In this document: piece after piece, positions 15,206 through 23,674 of the stretch
Numbering within the stretch: position 1 is the stretch's first letter
Layout of the letters: the number at the start of each line of letters is the position of its first letter
From: Streptomyces coacervatus
GTDB lineage: Bacteria > Actinomycetota > Actinomycetes > Streptomycetales > Streptomycetaceae
Assembly (NCBI RefSeq): GCF_029223485.1
Contig: NZ_JARHTP010000014.1
Location: 1-64,000 of the forward strand
DNA length: 64,000 nucleotides
Direction of reading: 5' to 3'
Notes under the pieces: model-generated
Databases searched by the model: none
What the model saw: the letters and a program-made list of their open reading frames with translations, nothing else
What the model was told of the DNA's origin: nothing
Made by a program: the position numbers and the translations under genes

Positions 15206-16249
15206 ATGGGCTGGATGACCGCCAAATTAATACGCAACGCGTACGAAGCGGCGCTGACGATGACCGCCATGCTGCTCTGCTGGGCCGCCGCCCTGGTGCT
15301 GGAGGGTGCCGCCGGGCTGCACACCGACGCACTCGTCCTCGCGGTCGCCCTGACGCTCACCCTGGCCTCGACCCAGCGCACCGCCGACACCCGCCGTCGG
15401 CTCACAGCGCTCGTGGTGCTGCCGGTGACGGCCGGTGCGTCGATCTTCCTCGGCCGTCTGATCGCCGCCCACTACGCGACCGGCGCCGCCGTCTTCACCG
15501 TCGGCATCTCGCTGGCCATCTGGATCCGCCGTTACGGCCCGGCTGCCGCGAAGGCCGGCACCCTGCTGACCCTCCCGCTCGTCGCCCTGCTCGTCGTCCC
15601 CGGCCCCGCCCTGCCGCCCGAGGCGCAGAGCGGGCTGGTGACCTGGTTCTGGTCGGCGCTGATCGGGGCGCTGGCGTGCTGCTCGGTCTGGCTTGTACAG
15701 GGGTTGGGGGACCGGTTCGGCCCCTGGCGTGCCGAGCCGGTCCGCGAGCAGCCGCCGCGCCGCTCCCGCCTCCACCCCCGCCCGAGTACCCGCATGGCCC
15801 TGCAGATGGCGGCCGGTATCGCCGCCGCCTTCACCCTCGGACATCTGCTCTTCGACGACCACTGGCCCTGGGTGGTCCTCACTGCGTACGTCGCTGCGAG
15901 CGGCAACCGCGGCCGAACCGACGTGCTGCGCAAGGGAGTCGAGCGTCTCGCCGGGGCCTGCGTCGGTACGCTGCTGGCGGTGGGCGTGGCTGCGGCCGGC
16001 GTCACCGGCCATGCCTCCGTGGCGCTGATGTTCGCCGTCCTCGCGGTCGCGCTGTGGCTGCGCCCCCTCAACTACGCCTACTGGGCGGCGGGTATGACCT
16101 GCGCTCTCTCCCTCCTCCTCGGCTATTTCGGCCAGGACGCCCAGCACCTGCTGCCGACCCGGCTGGAGGGCATCGCCGTAGGCGTGGTGCTGTCAGTGGC
16201 GTCGGCGTGGTGGGTGCTGCCGGTGCCCCGCAGGCGTACGGCCAAATGA
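15206..16249 (+). CDS. FUSC-like integral membrane protein, TTA-containing
   Basis: Polytopic membrane protein (347 aa) resembling the FUSC / aromatic-acid exporter group. Two blocks of hydrophobic helices are separated by a basic cytoplasmic linker (PRRSRLHPRPSTRMALQMA). The second block carries WVVLTAYVAASGNRGRTDVLRKGVERLAGACVGT, typical of the family. I prefer ATG 15206 (or 15215) to the upstream GTG 15167, because the intervening codons (AAT, GCT, CTA, ACT) are rare here and AT-rich. Codon 8 is TTA (15227) and is followed by ATA. Translation should therefore depend on the bldA leucyl-tRNA and rise late in growth. It is divergent from the MarR gene, its likely regulator. The substrate is unknown. 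Confidence 0.75.
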   Translation: MGWMTAKLIRNAYEAALTMTAMLLCWAAALVLEGAAGLHTDALVLAVALTLTLASTQRTADTRRRLTALVVLPVTAGASIFLGRLIAAHYATGAAVFTVGISLAIWIRRYGPAAAKAGTLLTLPLVALLVVPGPALPPEAQSGLVTWFWSALIGALACCSVWLVQGLGDRFGPWRAEPVREQPPRRSRLHPRPSTRMALQMAAGIAAAFTLGHLLFDDHWPWVVLTAYVAASGNRGRTDVLRKGVERLAGACVGTLLAVGVAAAGVTGHASVALMFAVLAVALWLRPLNYAYWAAGMTCALSLLLGYFGQDAQHLLPTRLEGIAVGVVLSVASAWWVLPVPRRRTAK

Positions 16250-16311
16250 TGGCGGGAAAAGGGTCGATTGGCCGATATTCATTGGCTTGCACCGGCTTCT
16301 AGGCTCTCGTC

Positions 16312-16872
16312 ATGGTGAGTCCACCTGAAGGGGACGGCCCGAACACCGAGGAGATCGTCGGAGACGAACGGCCCCTGGTCCGAGAGCGGTGGCAGGCGCT
16401 GTCACGCCGCACCCGTGTCACGGTCGCCGCCACGACCTGCGCGGTCGTCCTCAGCGGCGTCCTCGCCTACGTCGTCGCCAACCGACCCCCGGCCCCGCCG
16501 CCGGACCCGGTGGCCGCCACCACCGTCCGGATCACGGATGTGGGCCTGCCCGTCGGCCTCAGCCCGGAGTTCCCGGTCACTCTCAGTGCCACGGCCGACT
16601 CCCGGGTCGTGCTCATGGGGATGCAGGGGGGTTACGACAACCTGCTCCTGTGGGTCATGCCCGCTCCCGGCGCCGCGCTGCCACCAGGTCGGGCCCGCAT
16701 CCTGCACACCCGCTTCAACGTCTTCTGCCACGGGCACGTCCCGCGGCGTGGAATGCCCCTGCTGTTCGTGACCGTGCGCAACGGGCGTGGCGAGGGGCTC
16801 GCCCGAGTCGTCCCCACCGAGGCCCAGTTCGACCGGCTCGGACAGGCCGTGCAAAAGGTCTGCCGGAAGTGA
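16312..16872 (+). CDS. single-pass membrane protein of unknown function
   Basis: A 186-aa protein I do not recognise. It has an acidic N-terminus, one membrane helix at about 38-57 (VTVAATTCAVVLSGVLAYVV) and a proline-rich linker (RPPAPPPDPV). An exported domain of about 120 residues contains two cysteines (FCHGH and the final KVCRK) that could form a disulphide. The positive residues before the helix predict an N-in, C-out topology. ATG 16312 lacks an obvious ribosome site; promoter-like AT-rich sequence precedes it closely. It converges with the response regulator gene, 19 bases apart, with no strong terminator between them. Confidence 0.65.
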   Translation: MVSPPEGDGPNTEEIVGDERPLVRERWQALSRRTRVTVAATTCAVVLSGVLAYVVANRPPAPPPDPVAATTVRITDVGLPVGLSPEFPVTLSATADSRVVLMGMQGGYDNLLLWVMPAPGAALPPGRARILHTRFNVFCHGHVPRRGMPLLFVTVRNGRGEGLARVVPTEAQFDRLGQAVQKVCRK

Positions 16873-16891
16873 CGGCGGTGCCGGGCGGGAG

Positions 16892-17566
16892 TCACCCCGT
16901 CCGCGGCACGACCAGCCCGCTCTCGTACGCCATCACGACCGCCTGCGTACGGTCACGCAGCCCCAGCTTGGACAGGATCCGGCTGACATGCGTCTTCACC
17001 GTCTCCTCGCCGACATGCAGCCGCCCGGCGAGCTCCGGGTTGGACAGCCCTTCCGCGAGCAGCCGCAGGACGTCGGTCTCGCGCGGGGTGAGGGCGGCGA
17101 GCGTGCCCTGGGTGGGGGCCTTGGGGCGGATCCGGGCGAACTCGGCGATCAGCCGCCGTGTGATCGCGGGCGCGAGCAGCGCCTCACCGGCGGCGACCAC
17201 CCGCACCGCCTCGAAGAGCCGCTCCGCCGTCACGTCCTTGAGCAGGAACCCGCTGGCCCCGGCGGCCAGCGCGTCGTACACGTGCTCGTCGAGGTCGAAG
17301 GTGGTGAGCACGAGCACGCGGGGCGAGTCCGGCCCCCGCAGCAGCGCGGTCGCCCGGATGCCGTCCATGACCGGCATGCGTACGTCCATGAGGACGACGT
17401 CGGGCAGCCGCTCCCGGCACACGCGCACCGCCTCGGCGCCGTCGCGGGCGGTGCCGACGACGGTGAAGTCGGGCTGGGTGGCGAGGAGTCCGGCGTACCC
17501 GGCGCGCACCACCTCGTGGTCGTCGGCGACGACGATACGGATGCTCGTGCCCGTGCCCGTGCTCAT
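16892..17566 (-). CDS. NarL/LuxR-type response regulator
   Basis: DNA-binding response regulator of 224 aa. The receiver domain (10-125) has the acidic pocket VVADDH, the phosphoacceptor aspartate in VVLMDVRMP, and the conserved lysine in FLLKDV. The LuxR helix-turn-helix (about 155-215) reads LTPRETDVLRLLAEGLSN, then ETVKTHVSRILSKLG. Its ATG overlaps the kinase stop by 4 bases, so kinase and regulator are co-translated. The pair diverges from an ABC exporter operon, which is the probable target. Comparable modules sense lipid or cell-envelope stress, but the signal here is not known. Confidence 0.92.
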   Translation of the reverse strand: MSTGTGTSIRIVVADDHEVVRAGYAGLLATQPDFTVVGTARDGAEAVRVCRERLPDVVLMDVRMPVMDGIRATALLRGPDSPRVLVLTTFDLDEHVYDALAAGASGFLLKDVTAERLFEAVRVVAAGEALLAPAITRRLIAEFARIRPKAPTQGTLAALTPRETDVLRLLAEGLSNPELAGRLHVGEETVKTHVSRILSKLGLRDRTQAVVMAYESGLVVPRTG

Positions 17567-18792
17567 GCGAGGGCCTCTGCACGGACCGGCAGCCGTGCCT
17601 CGACCAGGAAGCCGCCGCCGGGCGCCGGGCCGGTGCTCAGCGTGCCGCCCACGGTCGACGCGCGCTCACGCATGCCGAGGAGGCCGTGACTTGGGGTGCC
17701 GGAGGCCGCCGGGCCGGGCCCGTTGTCGCGGATGCGGAGGGTCAAGTCGTCGTCCCCGTAACGGAGTTCCACGTCCACGGCCGCACCCGGCGCATGCCGG
17801 CGTGCGTTGGTCAGCGCCTCCTGGACGATCCGGTATGCGGTGACCTCGATGCCGGGGTCGACCGCGGCGACCGGCCCGCTGACGATCAGGCGCGTCTTCG
17901 AGCCGGCGGCGTCGCGCGACTCGTCGAGCAGTTCCAGTAGCTGGCCGAGCCCCGGCTGGGGCCTGCGCTGCACACCCGGGGCCGTGTCGTTCGCGTCTTC
18001 GCGCAGGACCCCCAGCAGCCGGCGCATCTCCGTCAGGGCGGTGCGCGCGGTGTCCCCGATGGCCAGGAACCGGGTGGCGCCCTCGGGCGGCAGACCGGGC
18101 GTGGTCAGCCGCGCGTTCTCCGCCTGCACGGCGATCATCGAGATGTGGTGGGCGACGACATCGTGCAACTCCCTTGCAATACGGGCCCGTTCACCGCGAG
18201 CAGCATGCTCCAGCAGCGTGTCCGCGAACGCCTGCTCGGTCGCGCTGTGCGCAAGGACTGTGCTGCGCACGTGATGCGCGACACCGGTCGCCGCCGCGGC
18301 GGACCCGAGCGTGGCGAGCAGGACGGCGACGATCCGGGTGGCCTCCTCGTGCCCGAACAGCGCGACCACGACGTACGGCACGACGAGCAGCCCGGCCGGC
18401 AGCGGCCACCCCGCCCGAGCCAGGACGTACACACAGATCAACTGGGCGACGGCGGCCCCCACGGTGAGCGCCTTGAACGGCACGAGCGCCAGCACACAGG
18501 CGGCACTCACGGCAACCGCGGCCCCCACCCGACTGCCCCGCCCGGTCCCGAGAACGAAGGCGAGCGGCGCGGTCGTCGCAAGCGCGAGCAGCAGCACAAC
18601 GGCGAGACTGCTACGCGGATCCCCGCTACGGAGGAGCCCCTCGCCCAGCGAGAACACCGCCAGCACGGTTGGCAGCGCCAGGGGTGCGCCGTGTTCCCTG
18701 CGGTCCGGCAGCGCCCCAAAGGGGCGCGGGGAACTGCGCGACCAGCCACGAAGGCGCCGCAGACGAAAGAGGACACATCCCACGTCCGCCAT
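17563..18792 (-). CDS. two-component sensor histidine kinase with repeat in 5' end
   Basis: DesK/NarX-type histidine kinase, 409 aa from ATG 18792, which follows GGGGAG at good spacing. Several membrane helices (about 40-160) precede the HisKA_3 box with the phosphoaccepting histidine in RELHDVVAHHISM. The ATPase domain follows (YRIVQEALTNARRHA, DNGPGP, HGLLGMRERA). Residues 10-30 (RLRRLRGWSRSSPRPFGA) are encoded by a dispersed intergenic repeat (18711-18780), so the element has been captured as a cytoplasmic N-terminal extension or has replaced the original start. A GTG at 18666, downstream of the repeat, would give 367 aa but lacks a ribosome site. It partners the overlapping response regulator gene. 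Confidence 0.85.
   Translation of the reverse strand: MADVGCVLFRLRRLRGWSRSSPRPFGALPDRREHGAPLALPTVLAVFSLGEGLLRSGDPRSSLAVVLLLALATTAPLAFVLGTGRGSRVGAAVAVSAACVLALVPFKALTVGAAVAQLICVYVLARAGWPLPAGLLVVPYVVVALFGHEEATRIVAVLLATLGSAAAATGVAHHVRSTVLAHSATEQAFADTLLEHAARGERARIARELHDVVAHHISMIAVQAENARLTTPGLPPEGATRFLAIGDTARTALTEMRRLLGVLREDANDTAPGVQRRPQPGLGQLLELLDESRDAAGSKTRLIVSGPVAAVDPGIEVTAYRIVQEALTNARRHAPGAAVDVELRYGDDDLTLRIRDNGPGPAASGTPSHGLLGMRERASTVGGTLSTGPAPGGGFLVEARLPVRAEALA
18711..18780 (+). repeat. dispersed repeat R1, copy A, inside kinase frame
   Basis: Contains the core GGGGCGCGGGGAACTGCGCG followed by ACCAGCCACG. The core recurs at 22111, 28047, 49731 (inverted) and 53602. Copies A and B also share the flanks GCAGCGCCCC before the core and CACATCCC after it. 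This is the only copy of the five at the 5' end of a gene. Confidence 0.8.
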
Positions 18793-18883
18793 TGTCCCGG
18801 CTCCCCTCCCCGCCGCATCCCCCGCGCGAGGGACCTCCCCGGCGGGACGACACCCCCGCCCCCCGCCCCTAGCCTCCCTCTCC

Positions 18884-19822
18884 ATGAGCGACGCAACCAT
18901 CGAAGTCCTGGGCCTGCGCAAGCGGTTCGGCCGGACCCTCGCGGTCGACGGCCTCTCGTTCAGGGTCGAGCCCGGCACCGTCACCGGCTTCGTCGGTCCC
19001 AACGGCGCGGGCAAGTCCACCACCATGCGGGCCCTCCTCGGCCTCGACGCCCCCGACGAGGGCCGGGCACTGGTCGGCGGCCGCCCCTACCACGCCCTGC
19101 GCACCCCGCTCCTGGAAGTCGGCGCCCTCCTGGACGCCGCCGCCCTGCACCCCGCCCGCCGCGGCCGCGACCACCTCCGCTGGCTGGCGCATTCCCACGG
19201 CCTGCCCGCCCACCGCGTGGACGAGGTCCTCGAACAGGTCGGCATGGAGACGGCCGCCCGCCGCAGGGCCGGCGGCTACTCCCTCGGCATGCGCCAACGC
19301 CTGGGCATAGCGGCCGCTCTCCTCGGCGATCCCCCGGTGCTGCTCCTCGACGAGCCCGTCAACGGCCTCGACCCCGAAGGCATCCAGTGGATCCGCGGTC
19401 TGCTGCGCCGGCTCGCCGCCGAGGGCCGCGCGATCCTCGTCTCCAGCCATCTGATGAGCGAACTCGAGGACACCGCCGACCACTTGGTGGTCATCGGCAG
19501 GGGCCGCCTCATCGCCGACACGGCCGTCTCCGACCTCATCGCCGCCGCCTCCGGCGACCGGGTCCGCCTGCGCACCGACGCCCGTACGGAGGCGATGGAA
19601 CTCCTCGCCCGGGCGGGCGCCACCGTCAGCGTCACCGACCGCGACACCCTCACCGTCACCGGCCTGCCGGCCCGCCGGATCGTGGAGCTGCTGAACGGGG
19701 CCGATGTGCCCTTCGCCGAAGTGGGCGCCCACCGGGCGACCCTGGAGGAGGCGTACATGGAACTCACCAGGGAAGCGGTCGAGTTCACGTCGCACACGGA
19801 CACCGACGAGGTGGCCTCGTGA
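18884..19822 (+). CDS. ABC transporter ATP-binding protein
   Basis: ATPase subunit (312 aa) of a drug- or peptide-exporter type ABC system. Walker A is GPNGAGKST at 38-46. The signature region is YSLGMRQRLGIA, Walker B is VLLLDEP, and the switch histidine is in VSSHLMSE. The C-terminal 90 residues match the extra domain of ABC-2 exporter ATPases (BcrA-like). The stop overlaps the GTG of the first permease gene (GTGA), so the three genes form one tightly coupled operon. It starts 91 bases from the divergent kinase gene, which suggests that the two-component system controls export, for example of an antimicrobial or lipid. Confidence 0.92.
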   Translation: MSDATIEVLGLRKRFGRTLAVDGLSFRVEPGTVTGFVGPNGAGKSTTMRALLGLDAPDEGRALVGGRPYHALRTPLLEVGALLDAAALHPARRGRDHLRWLAHSHGLPAHRVDEVLEQVGMETAARRRAGGYSLGMRQRLGIAAALLGDPPVLLLDEPVNGLDPEGIQWIRGLLRRLAAEGRAILVSSHLMSELEDTADHLVVIGRGRLIADTAVSDLIAAASGDRVRLRTDARTEAMELLARAGATVSVTDRDTLTVTGLPARRIVELLNGADVPFAEVGAHRATLEEAYMELTREAVEFTSHTDTDEVAS

Positions 19823-21363
19823 CGACGACGCCGACCCGCACCCCCACCCCGTACCGCTCCCGGCTGCACCCCGCCCGGGCCGGTTTCGGCCGCCTCCTGC
19901 ACGCCGAGTGGACCAAGTTCCGTACGGTCCGCGCCTGGCCGCTCGTCCTGGCCGTCGCCGCCGTGGTCACCGCGCTGGTCTGTCTGCTCGGCGCGAACGG
20001 CTCCAGCATCAGCGGCGGCGGTGACGACACCCTCGGCCCCGACGGCACGGAGGTCGTCGACGTCTTCCGCTACACCCACCGCCCGCTGACCGGCGACGGC
20101 ACGGTCACGGTCCGCGTCACCGGCCTGAAGAGCGCCGACGACAAGACCATCGAACCGTGGGCGAAGGCCGGGCTGTCGGTGAAGGAGAACCTCACCCCTG
20201 GCTCCGCCTACGCGGCGGTCCTGGCCACCCCCGCCCACGGCGTCCGTATGCAGTGGAACTACACCCACGACACGGCGGGTTCGAGTACGAACGTCACCAC
20301 CAGCCCCCGCTGGCTCCGCCTGACGAGGACCGGCGACCACCTCACCGGCTACGAGTCGGCCGACGGCCACACCTGGACGAAGATCAGGGACGTCCGACTG
20401 CCCGGTCTCCCGCGCACCGTCCAGGTCGGCCTGTTCGTGGGCACCCCGGATCACGAGGACGTGCGCCGTGCGTTCGGCGGCACGAGCGAGACATACGGCG
20501 GCGGCCGGGCCACCGGCACCTTCGACCACCTCGCCCTCCAGGGCACCTCCGCCTCCGGGTCCTGGACCAGCACGGACATGGGCCCGGCCGCCCCGGGCGG
20601 CCCGGTGGCCCAGAACGCCCCGCCCTCGGGCACCACCGCCGTCTCCGCGTCCGGCACCTACACCGTCACCGGCCACGGCGACATCGCACCCGCCCAGGGC
20701 GGCCCCGACACGGTCCAGATGAGCTTCCAAGGTGTCTTCTTCGCCGTCCTGTTCATGGTCGCCCTCGGCACCCTCTTCGTGACCGCCGAATACAAACGGG
20801 GCCTGATCCGTACGACGTTCACGGCGACCCCGGCCCGGCTGAAAGTCCTGGCGGCGAAGACGACGGTGATCACCGCCGTGACCTTCACCACCGGCCTGGT
20901 GGCCATCGCCGTCGGCTTCAACCTCGCCCAACACGCCCTGCGCACCAACGGCTTCAAGCCCCCGGAGTTCCCCGACCTCTCCCTCTTCGAGAACCCGGCA
21001 CTGCGGGCGGTGGTCGGCAGCGCGGCGCTGCTCTCCCTGGTGGCGGTCCTGGCTCTGGCCGTGGGCGTGATCCTCCGCAACAGCGCGGGCACGATAGCGA
21101 CGGTCGTCGTCCTCGTGATCCTCCCGCAGATCCTCTCCTTCGCCTTCCCGCTCCCGGCCGCCCAGTGGCTGCTGCGGGTGACTCCGGCGGCGGCGTTCGC
21201 GATCCAGCAAGGGGTCACGCACTACCACCAGGTGAAGTACAACTGCCTCCCGGAGAGCGGCTGTTACCCGCTCTCCCCCTGGAACGGCCTCGCCGTCCTC
21301 GCCGCCTACACGGCCGCCGCCCTCCTCCTCGCGGCCTGGAGCCTGCGCCGGAGGGACGCATGA
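19819..21363 (+). CDS. ABC-2 permease with large extracytoplasmic domain
   Basis: Membrane subunit of the exporter, 514 aa, about twice the normal size. HAEWTKFRTVRAWPLVL begins the first helix (about 33-52). Before the second helix lies an insert of about 220 residues (60-290) predicted outside the cell. It contains WNYTHDTAGSS, then PRWLRLTRTGDHLTGYES and GHTWTKI, and resembles the DUF1349/concanavalin-like beta-sandwich. Five hydrophobic segments follow (about 300-510), with the ABC-2 motif FVTAEYKRGLIRTTFTATP. The insert might bind a glycan or the exported substrate. The gene overlaps those on both sides (GTGA and ATGA). Confidence 0.8.
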   Translation: MTTTPTRTPTPYRSRLHPARAGFGRLLHAEWTKFRTVRAWPLVLAVAAVVTALVCLLGANGSSISGGGDDTLGPDGTEVVDVFRYTHRPLTGDGTVTVRVTGLKSADDKTIEPWAKAGLSVKENLTPGSAYAAVLATPAHGVRMQWNYTHDTAGSSTNVTTSPRWLRLTRTGDHLTGYESADGHTWTKIRDVRLPGLPRTVQVGLFVGTPDHEDVRRAFGGTSETYGGGRATGTFDHLALQGTSASGSWTSTDMGPAAPGGPVAQNAPPSGTTAVSASGTYTVTGHGDIAPAQGGPDTVQMSFQGVFFAVLFMVALGTLFVTAEYKRGLIRTTFTATPARLKVLAAKTTVITAVTFTTGLVAIAVGFNLAQHALRTNGFKPPEFPDLSLFENPALRAVVGSAALLSLVAVLALAVGVILRNSAGTIATVVVLVILPQILSFAFPLPAAQWLLRVTPAAAFAIQQGVTHYHQVKYNCLPESGCYPLSPWNGLAVLAAYTAAALLLAAWSLRRRDA

Positions 21364-22100
21364 GGTGGCTGCACGCGGAATGGACCAAACTCCGTACCCT
21401 GCCCAGCACTTGGTGGCTCCTGGCCGCGACGGTCGTCCTCACGGTGGCCGTGGGCGCGGCGGCGGCCGCCTCCCTCACCGCCCAGGTCTGCCGAACCCCC
21501 GAGGCCTGCCACGAGGACACGGTCAAGCTGAGCCTCACCGGCGTCTGGCTGAGCCAGTCGACCTGCCTGGTCCTCGGCGTGCTGTCGATGGGCTCGGAGT
21601 ACGGCACGGGCACGATCCGCACGACGCTCGCGGCGATGCCTCTGCGCTGCCGCCTACTGGCGGCGAAGGCGACGGCACTCGCACTGCTCACGGCGGCGAC
21701 GGGGGCGGTGGCGATCACCGCCGCCCTCTGGACGGCGAAGCTGATCCTCCCGGTGCGGGGCCCTACCCTCCGGGCGACGACGGGCTCGGTCCTGATCCTG
21801 GCCCTGGTCGCCGTCCTGGGCCTGGCCCTCGCCACGCTCCTCAGAGACACGGCAGGAGGCATCACCCTGGGCCTCGGCCTCCTCTACCTCACCCCCCTGA
21901 TGGCGCACCTGATCCACTCACCCACCTGGCAGCACCGCCTCCAGCGCTGGACCCCCATGCCGGCCGCCCTCTCCATCCAGGCGACCCGCAACCTGGACCG
22001 CCTGCCGATCGCCCCCTGGCCGGGTCTCGGGGTACTGGCGGCCTACGCGGCGGGGCTGTTGGCGGCCGGGGGAGTGCTGCTCAGGCTGCGGGACGCGTGA
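21360..22100 (+). CDS. ABC-2 permease, second subunit
   Basis: 246-aa permease with six predicted helices. It opens with the same HAEWTKLRTLP motif as the upstream permease and carries the matching MGSEYGTGTIRTTLAAMP segment, so the two permeases are paralogues. This one has the usual short first loop and lacks the lectin-like insert. It probably pairs with the larger subunit and the ATPase. The start overlaps the preceding stop (ATGA). A repeat element and the convergent amidase gene follow. Confidence 0.88.
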   Translation: MRWLHAEWTKLRTLPSTWWLLAATVVLTVAVGAAAAASLTAQVCRTPEACHEDTVKLSLTGVWLSQSTCLVLGVLSMGSEYGTGTIRTTLAAMPLRCRLLAAKATALALLTAATGAVAITAALWTAKLILPVRGPTLRATTGSVLILALVAVLGLALATLLRDTAGGITLGLGLLYLTPLMAHLIHSPTWQHRLQRWTPMPAALSIQATRNLDRLPIAPWPGLGVLAAYAAGLLAAGGVLLRLRDA

Positions 22101-22110
22101 CCGCCGCTCA

Positions 22111-22186
22111 GCAGCGCCCCTTAAGGGGCGCGGGGAACTGCGCGACCAGCCACGACGCCGCCGCACCCAAAAGACGGCACATCCCG
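22111..22186 (+). repeat. dispersed repeat R1, copy B
   Basis: Begins with the perfect palindrome GCGCCCC-TTAA-GGGGCGC (22114-22131), then GGGGAACTGCGCGACCAGCC. It lies between the convergent ABC permease and amidase genes and may serve as their terminator. Confidence 0.8.
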
Positions 22187-22204
22187 CGGAGCCAGCCGCG
22201 CCGC

Positions 22205-22843
22205 TCAGGCGTCCCGCGCCGCCTTCGCGAACTGCATAAGCCCCGTAAAGTCGATCGCCCCAGGATCGCCGTGCAGATTCTCGGGCACATGCGTGTGCCC
22301 GCACACCCCCTTGAACGCGTTCCACGCATGACCACTCATCCGCTGCCCCGCCTTGCTCCCGTACGACTCCGGATACGGCGGCCACAGCTCCGGCCCGCGC
22401 AGCGGCACGTCGTGCTCCGCGTGCATCCAGGCCAGGAACCGGGCGAGCTCGCGCTGCGCCCACTCCGGGGCCTGGGGCCAGTAGATGTGCGCCTTGCCGC
22501 CGTCCGTCCACTTCTTGTGGGTGGCAGGGTCGCAGGTGCCGACCAGTTCGACCTGGCAGACGTTCAGGGTGTTCGTCTCGACACCGCCGGGAAGGTTCAC
22601 CAGGGCGCGCGAGGAGACGTCGATGTCGAAGTGCTGGAACCAGTCGAGCTTCTGGGCGGTGAGGTCCGGCACCGCCGTCAGATTCGGCGCGATGAGGCCG
22701 CCCATGTAGTCGGGCAGCGTGGGGCCCTCGGTGGTGTGCAGAACGACGACGTTGACCTCCATGGCGTCGCCGGGGAAGCGCTTCTGGTACCAGTGGGTGC
22801 GGTCTGCCCCCGGGTAGTGCTGCGGTCCTGACTTAGTGGTCAT
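22205..22843 (-). CDS. N-acetylmuramoyl-L-alanine amidase-like protein
   Basis: Predicted zinc amidase of the Amidase_2/PGRP type, 212 aa. VNVVVLHTTEGPTLPDY holds the first zinc histidine. GHTHVPENLHGDPGAIDF near the C-terminus holds the others and is typical of the family. No signal peptide is visible, so it would be cytoplasmic or leave the cell by lysis or a non-classical route; phage endolysins share this look. It might act in cell-wall turnover or be a domesticated phage gene. No other phage genes surround it. ATG 22843 follows AGGGGG. Confidence 0.75.
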   Translation of the reverse strand: MTTKSGPQHYPGADRTHWYQKRFPGDAMEVNVVVLHTTEGPTLPDYMGGLIAPNLTAVPDLTAQKLDWFQHFDIDVSSRALVNLPGGVETNTLNVCQVELVGTCDPATHKKWTDGGKAHIYWPQAPEWAQRELARFLAWMHAEHDVPLRGPELWPPYPESYGSKAGQRMSGHAWNAFKGVCGHTHVPENLHGDPGAIDFTGLMQFAKAARDA

Positions 22844-22879
22844 GTGTCCCCCTGGATCTGACGTTCCACGAGCATGACC

Positions 22880-22916
22880 GAGCGCCCGCCCTCCTGATAC
22901 AGGGGCGCGGGCGCTC
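22880..22916 (-). terminator. probable terminator after YceI gene
   Basis: GAGCGCCCGC (22880-22889) pairs perfectly with GCGGGCGCTC (22907-22916), with a 17-base loop. It lies 50-85 bases past the end of the minus-strand YceI gene and ahead of the amidase gene. No U-tract is present. Confidence 0.45.
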
Positions 22917-22963
22917 TCCGGGTGCAGGTGCTGTGAAGTGTGTGAAGGGCGGGCCGCGGGGGA

Positions 22964-23518
22964 TCAGGCGTTCTTGATCGCCGAGATGTCGAAGTTCAGC
23001 TTGATCTTGTCGGAGACCAGCACACCGCCCGTCTCCAGCGCCGCGTTCCAGGTCAGACCCCACTCGGAGCGCAGGATCTCCGCCTTGCCCTCGAAGCCGA
23101 CGCGCTCGTTGCCGAAGGGGTCCTTCGCGGCGCCGTTGAACTCCAGGTCGATGGTGAGCGGCTTGGTGGTGCCGAGGATCGTCAGGTCGCCGGTGATGCG
23201 GTAGTCCTCGTCGCCCAGCGCCTCGGCCGAGGTCGAGCGGAAGGTCATCGTCGGGAACTCCTCGATCTTGAAGAAGTCCGCGCTCTTCAGGTGACCGTCG
23301 CGGTCGGCCGACCCCGTGTCGATGCTGTCCATCTTGACGTCGATGGAGGCCGTCGACGCGGACGGGTCGCCGCCGTCCAGGTGCAGCGAGCCGGAGAAGT
23401 CGAGGAACTTGCCCTTGACGTTGGTGACCATGGCGTGGCGGACGGTGAAACCGATCGTGGAGTGGGCCGTGTCGATCGCGTAGTCACCGGTGAGGGCGGT
23501 CAGCTCGGTGTTCGCCAT
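22964..23518 (-). CDS. YceI-family lipid-binding protein
   Basis: Lipocalin-like YceI protein of 184 aa, predicted to bind an isoprenoid or amide-type lipid in its barrel. The start region GDYAIDTAHSTIGFTVRHAMVTNVKGKF is diagnostic, followed by the FRSTSAE and DLTILGTTKPLTIDLEF strands. ATG 23518 is chosen because AAGGAGC lies 6 bases before it; an upstream in-frame extension lacks support. Unlike proteobacterial YceI it has no signal peptide, so it is probably cytoplasmic. It stands alone and is likely regulated through the AT-rich repeats in its promoter region. Such genes often respond to solvents or redox stress in actinomycetes. Confidence 0.88.
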   Translation of the reverse strand: MANTELTALTGDYAIDTAHSTIGFTVRHAMVTNVKGKFLDFSGSLHLDGGDPSASTASIDVKMDSIDTGSADRDGHLKSADFFKIEEFPTMTFRSTSAEALGDEDYRITGDLTILGTTKPLTIDLEFNGAAKDPFGNERVGFEGKAEILRSEWGLTWNAALETGGVLVSDKIKLNFDISAIKNA

Positions 23519-23537
23519 GATGTGCTCCTTCGAGTGA

Positions 23538-23600
23538 ATGTTGAACGTTGAACTAGCCAACGCGAACGACCGTAGACCTATTCCGTACAAGTTTCAACAT
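23538..23600. promoter_or_regulatory. candidate operator pair upstream of YceI gene
   Basis: ATGTTGAA (23538-23545) and its exact inverse TTCAACAT (23593-23600) flank the promoter region. A further TTGAAC directly follows the first, giving TTGAACGTTGAAC. Repeats of this sort resemble MarR-type sites, but no regulator gene is adjacent. Weak evidence. Confidence 0.3.
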
Positions 23601-23674
23601 CATCCGCAAAGTGTTGGCGTGGTTACGCTGAGGTGGTAGATGCCCATGGCATGGACAGGCAGAGCAGAGCCCTC

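Noticed and set aside
22205..22843. Amidase-like gene as part of a prophage
   Set aside because: No holin, tail, capsid or integrase genes surround it, and the neighbours are ordinary chromosomal genes. A phage origin of the single gene remains possible but unsupported.
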